Below are positions 55,236-64,000 of a stretch of 64,000 nucleotides of DNA, in pieces. The stretch is from Pseudozyma flocculosa PF-1. Lineage: Eukaryota; Basidiomycota; Ustilaginomycetes; Ustilaginales; Ustilaginaceae. Made by a program: the position numbers and the translations under genes. The stretch is taken from assembly GCF_000417875.1 (NCBI RefSeq), contig NW_006920880.1:702201-766200 (forward strand). The letters run 5' to 3'. The notes under the pieces are model-generated. The model had not been told where the DNA came from, did no database searches, and saw only the letters and a list, made by a program, of their open reading frames with translations. Positions within the stretch are counted from its first letter, which is position 1; the number at the start of each line of letters is the position of its first letter.

Positions 55236-56215
55236 CTACGTGGCCTTTGCCTTGCCCTTGTCCAGCTTCTTGGCCTCGCCCTCTCCCTCGCCCTCGCCGG
55301 CGCTGGCCGAGAGCACGTCGGGCTTCTTTCCGAGGAAGCCCTTCCAACGGTTGCGGCTCTGGGCCTCTTTTGCCTGTAGCGTCTTTTCGCACAGGGCCAG
55401 CTCGGCAGAGAGGCTCTCCTTTGCCTGCGGGTGCTGCTGGATGACGCTCTTGAGTAGGTCGATGGCCTGCTGCAGGCTGCCGCCGAGCCGCAGCGCCTGG
55501 GCCTTGCGGAAGCTGCAATCAGAGGGGGAGAGAGGGAGGCAGGGAAAAATGGCGGGGGTCAGTACAGTGCGCGCGGCGACCAGGGCAAGCGGTGGGCGGT
55601 GCCGATGCGCTACTCACTGCGCCTTGATGTTGGTCGGATCGGCCTTTGCGGCGCGGTCTGCGGCGTCGAGGGCGCGAGGGTAGTTCTGCAGCTTGATGTG
55701 GCACGCCGCCATCTGTGCGTTGCCGGAGTCGAGGATGAGTAGTGGTGGCAGGGGTGGTGAGCGAGGGTGGACGGGGCAATACTGCTGGCTGGTGCTGGGG
55801 TGGCTGCGGATGCTGCTCACGTTGCTGTAGGTCTGGCTGAGGTGCTTCTTGTGCGGAGGAACGTCTGGCTTGTCACCCTCCTCGACGGGGGAGACGTCGC
55901 CGCCGTCTGGGCTGGTGACGTGTCCCATCATGGAGGCGAGGCCCATCTGGTCGAGGCCCGCGAGGTACTGCAAGGCGGGTGACGTGACGGGATCCCGAGA
56001 GAGGAAGAGGGGAGGATCGGTCAGCCAGCCTCATTGATCTGCCTGGTGCCATGGATCCGGAAGTGAGCGCTCACCAATACCGATGTGTGGTAGTGCTTGA
56101 GAGCGGCCTTTGGGTCGCCGCCTGTGAATGCGTCGTTTCCCCTTGCCTTTGCATCGAGGCCGGACTGGATCTTTTGCTCGACGGTGAGCGGCGGCGGCGT
56201 GGCGGTCGAGCTCAT
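55236..56215 (-). CDS. Small tetratricopeptide-repeat protein (four exons)
   Basis: A 219-residue TPR protein, likely a co-chaperone or adaptor; it recalls the TTC9/FKBP-like TPR proteins but the partner is unknown. Minus-strand exons 56215-56075, 55967-55821, 55712-55618 and 55512-55236 sum to 660 bp. Three TPR units are visible: AKARGNDAFTGGDPKAALKHYH (about 22-43), then after a loop, NMAACHIKLQNYPRALDAADRA (about 96-117), and HFRKAQALRLGGSLQQAIDLL (about 129-149). Joins restore YSNMAACHIKLQ and NIKAHFRKAQ. The loop between units 1 and 2 (GLASMMGHVTSPDGGDVSPV) is longer than usual, as in TTC9. The C-terminus is basic with a short GEGEGEAKK run and no EEVD or membrane segment. Shares its 5' region with SEN1. 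Confidence 0.85.
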
Positions 56216-56720
56216 GTTTGCGGCGGGTGATCCGAGTGACGAGGCGGGATGAGCAGCAGTAGTGTGTGATAGCAACGAGTGACCGGGATATGCCGATGGC
56301 TGGCGGTCGGTGATGGCCGTTGATGCAGTCGATGAAGGAGAGAGAGGGAGGTGGGGCGAGGCCAGGCTGAGCAGCAACGAGTCGCCCAGCCGGGCTGCCT
56401 TCTGGAAAAGTCGACCTCTGTTGGCCTGCCTGCCTGCCTGCTGCTGGCCTAGCTGCAAAGGACGAGGTCCGAGTGTGGAGGTGTGCTTTGGATTTTCGAT
56501 TCCCCCGAGTGCCGAACGGTTGGTCGGTCTGGACAGAGGCCCACGCCCGCCGACGTGACGCGTAGAGTGAGGCCGCAGCCTGGCAGGCCAGGCCAGGCCT
56601 GCCACGGCTCGACCTGGCTGACCCGCCCGACCGCCCGAGGCTCACTCGAGAAAAAATCCAAAGCCAACTCAACAGGTTAGGCGCGGCCAGGCCGGCCCTC
56701 TGGCAAACGTCACACGCTGG

Positions 56721-56862
56721 CTCGTCCTCGCTCTCGCTCTCGCCCTCGCCCTCGCCCTCGCTCTCGCTCTCGCCCTCGCCCTCGCCCTCGCCCTCGCCCT
56801 CGCTCTCGCCCTCGCCCTCGCCCTCGCCCTCGCCCTCGCCCTCGCCCTCGCCCTCGCCCTCA
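56721..56862. repeat. (CTCGCC)n hexanucleotide array, quadruplex-prone on the minus strand
   Basis: About 23 tandem hexamers, mostly CTCGCC with interspersed CTCGCT. The minus strand reads GGGCGAGGGCGAGGGCGAGGG, four G3 runs with three-base loops repeated many times, the standard G-quadruplex pattern. Confidence 0.95.
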
Positions 56863-57273
56863 TCCCTTCTCTCTAACCGCTGCCTGTCGGCTTTGTCCCC
56901 GGCCGCCACCGCAGCCTGCTTCATCACAGCCACCGCCACCGCCACCGCCACCGCCATCACCACCATATCAGCGATCCACGACGACGACGACGACGACGAC
57001 GACGACTCCACCTCCACCGCGCTACGGCCCAGAGTCTGTGCCGCGCCTGCGCATGCGCACCTACCTGCTGCGCACCCGCCTCCGCCTCTGAGCGCAGCAG
57101 CAGCCGCCCAGACGTTGTCCACCCGCCTCGCCCGCGCCTATCTTGGCTGGCTGGCTGGCTGGCTAGCTGGCTGCGTGTCGTCTCCGCAGCCCTCGACCGG
57201 CTCCGCTTACAAGCACCCGCACGCACACCTGCTCATTCCCTCCTCTCAGCCCCTCCCTTGTATCTTCCTCTAA

Positions 57274-57405
57274 ATGTTCAGCGAGCCGCTCAAATACACC
57301 AGCAGCATCCATCCTAACATCTCTGTCTCACCGTCTCGCATCTTGCCCAGCGCCTCCCTCCCGCCAGGTCGTGACTCGATGCAGCATCGACACCATCCAG
57401 CTTGA
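57274..57405 (+). promoter_or_regulatory. Possible upstream ORF in the SEN1 leader
   Basis: An ATG at 57274 (AAATG, weak context with T at -3) opens a 43-codon frame ending TGA at 57403-57405, 75 bp before the SEN1 ATG. It matters only if transcription starts upstream of 57274, which is unknown. Confidence 0.25.
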
Positions 57406-57480
57406 TCTCCTTCCTCGACACACCCGCCCTTCTCTTTCTCCTCGCTATCCTCGACTTCGAGGACCAGCGAGCAAGCACAG

Positions 57481-60400
57481 ATGGACGCCACCGGGTCGGC
57501 TTCGGCCTCGGCCTCGGCCTCGATGTCGCGCCCCGCCGCACCCACCGCCTTCACCGTCGCAGACCACGTCCACCACGTCCGCGAACGGCAGACCGACGTC
57601 GACGCCTTTGCGAACCTCATCACCCAGGCGCTCCTCTACGTCGACCACGGCGCCGGCAAGAAGGTCCACCCCTTTTGCTCCACCGGGGGCCCGCCCGACT
57701 TTGAGCTGCACAGTAGCATGCTCCGGTGCTTTGGCTTCCGCGCAAAGGACGAGGTGGAGACGTGGCAGCGCAAGGTCGCCCACGCAATCTACGGCGGCGG
57801 CTGCGTCGCCTGCTACCAGGGTTACCTCCGCGCCCGTGTCCGCCTCCGCACCGCCTACCTCGACGCCTTCCCCGCGGACAAGATCGACGGCCTCCTCGAC
57901 CTCATCGACGCCTGGGAGCAGGATCTCGCCCTCGACGCCCTCAAGCGCAAGGGCATCGCCCCGGGCACCGGCCTTGCCGCCCTCTCGCCCGCCGAAACCT
58001 ATGCTGTCCTCTCCCTCGTCGCCTCGGACCGCGCACAGCAGCTCCGTCAGCAGGTCAAGGCCGCCCTCACCACCCAGCAATTGCCCGCGCTCACCGAGCT
58101 GCCCGCCGGCCTCCTCGTCTTGGCCGTCGACGATGACCCCACGGCGCGTGCCTTTGCCGCTCGCCAGATGATCCACCTCAAGCCGCTCACCACGCCCATG
58201 GCCGAGAACCCCGTCTTTGACCGCGCAATAGCGGCGGTCGCCTCCAAGCTCAACGATGCTGGCTACGGCATGGACTGGTCGACCGTGCCCATGATCCTGC
58301 GCGTGCTGCCCAGGTCCGCGGCAGCCCTGACGCCTGCCATCCTCAACCACGTCCACGACCGCGGTGCGCACCTGCCCGACGTCCTCCGCGCCTACACCGC
58401 TCTGCTCAAGCAGCGGGGCCCCGCCATCTGGCAGGACCTCCACGGCCGCGTTGGCAATGATGGCGGCGACGACGAGTATCCCACCCTCGTCCTGTCGGGC
58501 ATCCTCGACAACCCCTTCTTCACCCAGCCGCTGCTGCAGCACCCCAAGGACGCGCCCGTCGACGCCCGGCAGCGCACCCTCTACTTTTCCTGGATGGGCT
58601 CCCACCTCGCCTCGCTCAGACATGCGGAGCAGGACATCCAGGGCCCGCACTACGTCGAGGCGCTCAAGCGGCTCGCCAACTTTCTGTTCGAGCGCATGCA
58701 GCAGGGCCACGTCCCCAACGCCTACCGCAGCGTCTCGCTCAAGGAGGCCGTCGATCTCGTCCTCAACCATGCCGACGAGCGCAGCAGCCGCGACGTTGTC
58801 GACCTCTACGCGCCCACCATCGCCTCGATGGCGCTCGGCAAGGGTGCGCCCGACGCCGACACCCGCGCCGCAGCCCGCGACCTGATGCGGCAAGCGTTTG
58901 AGCGCGATGCCAAGGCCCTCGTCGCCGCCTCCGAGGCGCTGGCGGCGCTGACCGTCAAGTACACGGGCGTCTACAAGCTCCACTCGCGCGCGCGCCGGGA
59001 CCCCAAGGTGGCCGCCACCATGGAGGTCCTGTCGCCCGGCGACATCTACAAGCAGGCGATGCGCGACGGATACCCCTCGCTGTCGATCTGCTCCGAGCTG
59101 TGGCACGAGGCCTACAGCGCGCTCGAGACGCACTCCGGCGGCGAGGCCTACGCCGTCTTTCTGCAGGCGCTCGCGCCGATCTCGGTCTACATGGCCCCCT
59201 CGGCCTCGACCCACCTGCTGCGCGAGGCCGACGGCCACGGGGCCGCCTTCGAGGCCTACGCCGCGCGCGTCAAGGCGTCGGTCGCCTCGATCTCCAAGGC
59301 GCTCGCCACGATGCGGGGCGGCCTGGCCGACAAGCTGACCGACTTTGGCGAGCTGGCCACCGAGGACGACGCGCAGTCGCTCTGCGTCGGCTCCGTCCAC
59401 AGCCTGCTGCTGCTCAACCTGTGCCCGGACGTCGAGGTGCACAAATCGGCGCAGAACCTGCTGCGGCAGGCGTTCCCCGACGTGCAGACGCGCGCCGACT
59501 GTTTTCGCGTCCTGCTCCAGATCAACACGTCGCAGGCGCTCCGCGGGCTGGTCGACTTCCTCCACGCCTTTGTCTCTGCGACGACCAAGCTGGTCGAGGC
59601 CAACGACCTGGCCAAGTGGATGGTGAGGAGCTTCGCCAACATCCTCTCGGTGCTGTGCGACGGCACCGATGGCCTGCTGTGCGCGAGTACACCCGGCTCG
59701 CTCGTCGAGGACCGCGGCAAGCGCCAGTCGGTGGCGCTCAAGCTGCCGGCCCTCTGGCAGGCCATGTGCCGCAGCGTGTCGTCCATCTTCCGCAAGACGC
59801 CGCAGTGGTCGACGCTGCTGGCGCGCGAGGACATGGTGGCCTGGTTCCGCGACGTCACCATCTTTGCTTCCGAGATGGTCGATGCGCTCAGCGTCTTCCG
59901 GCCCCTCGTCAGCCCGGCCGGCGACGCCGACGACCGCGACCTCGACTCGTCGGACGAGGACGCCATGACGCTGGCGCTGGCGCAGCCGCTCGAGAGCGCC
60001 ATCAGCTGGCTGCGGATGAACGACCAGGAGATCCTCACCGAGACGCGCGGCTACATTGAGCGGGCGCTCGAGCGCTTTGCGCGCGACGCCGTCGACTTTC
60101 CGGCCGACTCGAAGCGCAAGCTGCTCGACTTTATCAACCAGCAGCTGGCCATTGACGACCCCAAGCTGCGGCACACGCTGCTGTCGGACGAGGAGCTCGG
60201 CAAGCTCAAGCAGCTCGTCGATCCGCCGATCGAGATCAGCGACAGCGACGACGACGGCGGCGGCGCCGGCAGCCTCGACTCGGACGGCGAGTCTGCGGGG
60301 TCCGAGCTCGGCAGGGACAAGAACAAGGTGCGCGAGTCTTCGAGGCCGATCATCGACAGCTCCCACTGGTGGAGCTCGGCCGGCCTGTACGGCACATCGC

Positions 60401-63400
60401 TCACCAGCAGCCAGGGCCGGAAAAAGAAGCAGCAGCAGCAGCAACAGCAGAAGCTGCAAAAGAAGAAGCTCAAGCAGCAGAAGCTCAGCTTCGCCAATGT
60501 CCCGCCCAGCAAGATCATCGACGTCGACGCCGCCTACAGCGGCGACGCCAAAGCGCCGTCGAAGCCTGCGCTCAGTTTCGACTTCACCCCGCCAGCAGCA
60601 GCAGCAGCAGCAGCTCAAAGTCCAAGGCTGCCGCTGCGCCGCCCAAGGCACCCGCGGCCCCGATCAACGCCTACAAGGGCGCCGCGGCCAGAGCGGCCCA
60701 GCAGGCCGGCACCAAGGCATCGAGCGCCGCCTCTGCATCGCGGTCCGCCGTACCCAAGGCCGGTACGGGCAAGCTGGCCCAGCTGCGACAGGAGCTCGGC
60801 ACCAGCCGCTCGTGGCGTCCGCAGAACGTCAATGCCCGCCCGCCTGCCGCGCCGGCGAGGAGCGTCAAGGACGGCGAGGCCGGCACCCTGCAGAGCAGCT
60901 CCGTCACCGGCGTCGCGGGCGGCAAGACGACCGCCGCCGGCAAGCCAAACGGTGCGACCGCCTCGTCGGCCTCTTCGTCGTCGTCGGACGACAGCAGCGA
61001 CGAAGAGGCCGAGGCGAAGGGCCTGGCGGCCCTCAGCAAGCGGCGATCGCCGCTGAGGCCGCGCATGCCGCTGCAGCCCCAGCCGAGGCGACAGATCAAG
61101 GTGCTCGAGGATCCAGCCATCAGCCGGGCCAAGCAGGAGCGGCAGGAGGCCGAGCGGAAGCGGCTGCTGCGGAGCGCGCCAGACTATAGCGCGCTTCACC
61201 GCAGCATCCTGGCGTGGGACTACTACCACGAGGGCCAACGCCCTCCTGTGCCCGCGGGCAAGGAGCCCGCGTACCGGATGGTGCCGTCACTGCTGGCCAA
61301 TGCCGCCGAGTACGGCCAGGTATTTGGCCCGCTGCTCCTGCTCGAGTGCTGGGCCCAGTTCCAGCAGGCGAGGGAGGAGGCCGACAGCGTTCCGGACCGC
61401 ACGACGGTCGAGGTCGTCGGCCGCGCCACCGTCGACCAGTTTGTCGACCTCAACGCCACCATCGTGCCCGCCGCGGTCCCCAAGACGTTCTCGCTCAACG
61501 AGACCGAGGTGGTGCGGCTCAAGGAGCTCTACCCGCCGCCCGGACGCCGGCCGCGGACGATGCTGGCCAAGGTGCAGGCGTTCAAGAGGCACCCGCAGGG
61601 CCACTTGGTCACGCTGCGGTGCTGCCTGATCGAGGACAAGCAGGGCATCAACTCGAACCTGACGGCCAGGACCAAGTGGGAGCTCACCAAGCTCTTTTCG
61701 CTCACCACGCTCCACCGCGAGTTTGCGGCGCTGATGACGGCCGCCTACTTTGACCTGTTTCAGAACGTGCTGGCGGCGCGGGTGTCGCCCAAGGCGCCCC
61801 TGAGCGCCGAAAAGGTGCAGCACGCAATGAACGGCTACCAGGTCAATGAGCCGCAGGCGAGGGCGATTCTGGGCTCGCTCGCCACGCCCGGATTTTCGCT
61901 GATCCAGGGCCCGCCGGGAACGGGAAAGACCAAGACGATCTGCGCGCTGATCGGCGCCTTTATCTCGACGCGCAAGGGGACCGCCACCTCGGCGGGCGGC
62001 GGCGGCGGCGGGTCGGCGGCGGGCGGGCCGTGCAAGAAGATCCTGCTGTGCGCGCCGAGCAACGCCGCCATCGACGAGGTGGCCAAGCGGGCCAAGGCGG
62101 GCATGCGCAACGCCGAGGGCAAGACCATCTACCCGCGCGTCGTCCGCCTCGGCCGCGAGGAGGGCATCAACGTGGCGGTCAAGGACATTTCGCTCGACCA
62201 CCTCATCGAGCAGCGGCTGAGCAACAAGGCGGCGCGCGACCAGGACAAGCCGGCGCCCGTCGACCCGAGCATCCTCCACGCCGAGATCCACGCGCTCAAG
62301 AAGCAGCGCGAGGACAAGCAGGCCGAGCTGTCGGCCGTCCAGAACAATCCGGCGCTCGCCACGCAGCTGCAGGCCGAGATCCGCAACCTGGCGGCCAAGC
62401 GGCTGGCGGTCATGTCGAAGCTCGACGAGGCCAAGGACCGCGCCCAGACCGAGTACCGGCAGCAGGAGGCCGACCGGCGCAAGGCGCGCACCGAGATCCT
62501 GGCCGACGCCGACGTCATCTGCTCGACGCTGTCGGGGGCGGGCCACGAGATGCTCAACTCGCTGCCCTTCGACTTTGAGACGGTCGTCGTCGACGAGGCC
62601 GCCCAGGCCGTCGAGCTGAGCACCATCATCCCGCTGCGCTACGGCTGCAAGCAGTGCATCCTCGTCGGCGACCCCAACCAGCTGCCGCCCACCGTCATCT
62701 CGCAGCAGGCCGAGCAGCTGCGCTACTCGCAGTCGCTGTTTGTCCGCATGTTTGAGCGCTCGCCCGACGACGTCTACCTGCTGAGCATCCAGTACCGCAT
62801 GCACCCCGAGATTTCCGTCTTCCCCTCGGCCACCTTTTACGGGTCCAAGCTCAAGGACGGGCCCAACATGGCGCAGCTGACGACGCAGCCGTGGCACCGG
62901 TACGAGCTGACGCGGCCGTTCAAATTCTTTTCCACAAAGGCCGCCGAGATGCCCGGCCGCGCCCACTCGCTCATCAACCGCGAGGAGGCCAACGTGGCGC
63001 TGGCCATCTACGAGCGCCTGCGGCAGGACTACCCGCAGACCGACCTCGACTACCGCGTGGGCATCGTCACCATGTACAAGGCGCAGCTGTTTGAGCTCAA
63101 GCGCACGTTTGCCGCGCGCTACGGCCAGGACATCCACCACACGATCGACTTTAACACGGTCGACGGCTTCCAGGGCCAGGAAAAGGACATCATCATCCTC
63201 AGCTGCGTGCGTTCGAGCGGCGAGGCGCGCTCGATTGGCTTCCTCGGCGACCGCCGCCGCGTCAATGTCGCCATCACGCGCGCCAAGAGCAACCTGTTCG
63301 TCGTGGGCAATGCCGACCACCTGAGCCGCAGCGATCCGCTGTGGCAGCAGCTCGTGGCGACGGCGCGGGAGCGGCAGGCTCTGCAGAATGTCACGGTGGC

Positions 63401-64000
63401 CACGTTTACCAAGACGAGCAAGACGGTGCTGGCCAAGGTGGCGCCGCCAGAGCCGATGCCGTCGGCCGGATCGCGGGCCCCACCACCGGGGGGAGCGCGG
63501 CCTGGTGGCGTGCCGACGGTGCGGCCGAGGCCGGTCAGTGGCTCCAGCGCGACCGGGGCCGGGGCTGGGTCAACACCGTCGGGTCCCAAGGCGTCGCCGA
63601 GGGCCATGGCGCAGCAGTCGCAGCCGCAGCCGCAGCCGCAGCCGCAGCGACAGGGGCTCCCCGCACGCCCTCGTCCTCCACCTCCAGTGGCGTCGTCGTC
63701 GTCGTCTCCGGCCAACGGCAGGCCGAATGGCACGGGCAACGGCGCAGCGCCGCCGGGCGATCCGAAGAAGCGCAAGGGCATTATTGTGCGCGACGAGGTG
63801 CCGGACGTGCTGGCGGCGAAGAAGCGCAAGGCAACGGATGCCGACGGCATCTCGTACGGCGTCCCGGCGGGTCAGGCTGGCCGGCCGAACCCACCGCCGC
63901 CGGCGGGCGCCGCGGCGCCGGTGCCGGTGCGCGGTGCTAAGGGTGCGGCCAACGGCTCGGGTAGGCCGCTCGCGATGCGACCGCCGCGGTCCATAGCCAA
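57481..64000 (+). CDS. SEN1: Sen1-type superfamily 1 RNA/DNA helicase (3' end outside window; frame break at about 60600)
   Basis: Sen1 terminates short RNA polymerase II transcripts and unwinds R-loops in the nucleus. The frame from 57481 (MDATGSASAS) runs to about 60,600 and carries the all-helical Sen1 N-terminal domain (for example HSSMLRCFGFRAKDEVETWQ, AGYGMDWSTVPMILRVLP). It then meets a CAG repeat, after which the homologous sequence continues one reading frame over (SSSKSKAAAAPPKAP, APINAYKGAAARAAQ) and stays open to base 64000. The helicase core holds motif I GPPGTGKT (61908-61931), motif II DEAA (62592-62603), ILVGDPNQLPPTVIS, SIQYRMHPEIS, TVDGFQGQEKDIIILS and VAITRAKSNLFVVGN. A Pro/Gln/Lys-rich tail with QPQPQPQPQ follows, with a likely nuclear signal (PKKRKG). 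No usable intron explains the shift; an indel or sequence error is the likely cause. Confidence 0.92.
60593..60614 (+). repeat. (CAG)7 tract at the SEN1 frame break
   Basis: Seven CAG units plus C. The upstream coding frame reads it as Ala (GCA), the downstream frame as Ser (AGC). A second CAG/CAA run (about 60430-60451) encodes glutamines in frame. Confidence 0.9.

Larger units (their letters stand above)
56216..57480. other. Divergent promoter region between the TPR gene and SEN1
   Basis: 1.27 kb. Besides the hexanucleotide array (separate entry) it contains GCCTGCCT repeats at about 56419-56440, (CACCGC)n at about 56931-56952, (GAC)n at about 56979-57003, GGCT repeats at about 57143-57166 and a pyrimidine-rich SEN1 leader from about 57230 with an upstream ATG at 57274. 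No TATA box. The 363-codon minus frame through the array is low-complexity and overlaps the TPR exon in another frame, so it is not called. Confidence 0.65.

Noticed and set aside
56031..57122. 363-codon minus frame with a long Glu-Gly repeat
   Set aside because: The repeat is the hexamer array read in one frame; the rest overlaps the first TPR exon in another frame and shows no domain.
60320..60612. Intron to explain the SEN1 frame change (for example donor GTGCGC at 60329)
   Set aside because: It would remove coding sequence that looks genuine (IIDSSHWWSSAGLYG, KIIDVDAAYSGD) and the acceptors lie in the CAG repeat; shorter choices give introns under 50 bp.
1..64000. CRISPR arrays, rRNA genes, intact transposons, biosynthetic or defence gene clusters
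   Set aside because: None visible: repeats are microsatellites or short tandem duplications, and no transposase, reverse transcriptase, NRPS/PKS or similar domain was seen.

Overview
The window is nuclear DNA from a high-GC basidiomycete yeast or smut-like fungus, most likely Ustilaginomycotina. The evidence is strong G/C bias at third codon positions, short introns (about 80-200 bp, GTRNGT donors, C/TAG acceptors), a pyrimidine-rich leader before many ATGs, and gene types typical of fungi (URA3, conventional kinesin with an IAK tail, PSD2 with C2 domains, ROT1, AIM41, a fungal B12D-type complex I subunit). The species was not identified. All calls rest on reading the sequence and on remembered family motifs; no database search was run.

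Layout. 1-16.9 kb is gene-dense: 3' end of URA3 (OMP decarboxylase), NTH1 (endonuclease III), UBLCP1 (ubiquitin-like domain CTD phosphatase, minus), kinesin-1 heavy chain, AIM41/YqeY-like protein, RPS21 (minus, two unusually long introns), an MFS transporter and a Pcl-type cyclin (minus). From 16.9 to 28.0 kb lies an 11-kb stretch with no recognisable protein gene. It holds GGCA/GCCT simple repeats and a minus-strand pyrimidine-rich block with a consensus splice donor that could be 5' leader of the cyclin gene. 28-42.7 kb is sparse: an orphan low-complexity protein, FBP1 (fructose-1,6-bisphosphatase, five coding exons, with an assembly gap in its promoter), a BTB-fold protein, a seven-pass membrane protein and a DUF1764 protein. 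43-64 kb is dense again: PSD2 (minus), a B12D/NDUFA4-like protein, ROT1, a VanZ-like membrane protein (minus), a small TPR protein (minus) and SEN1 (runs off the end).

Exon structures were rebuilt by hand for twelve spliced genes. In each the exon lengths sum to a multiple of three and the joins restore family motifs, including several very small coding exons (13 bp in UBLCP1, 15 bp at the start of RPS21, 22 bp at the end of FBP1, 8 bp at the end of the DUF1764 gene).

The genes are ordinary housekeeping functions (pyrimidine synthesis, base excision repair, proteasome/RNA polymerase II phosphatase, transport, translation, gluconeogenesis, phospholipid synthesis, respiration, ER folding, transcription termination) and do not form one pathway or cluster. 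I found no convincing new multi-gene system. The points most worth checking are a reading-frame break in a CAG repeat inside SEN1, a quadruplex-prone hexanucleotide array in the TPR/SEN1 shared promoter, the 11-kb desert with its possible long leader, the unmerged duplicate at the assembly gap, and the alternative C-terminus of FBP1.
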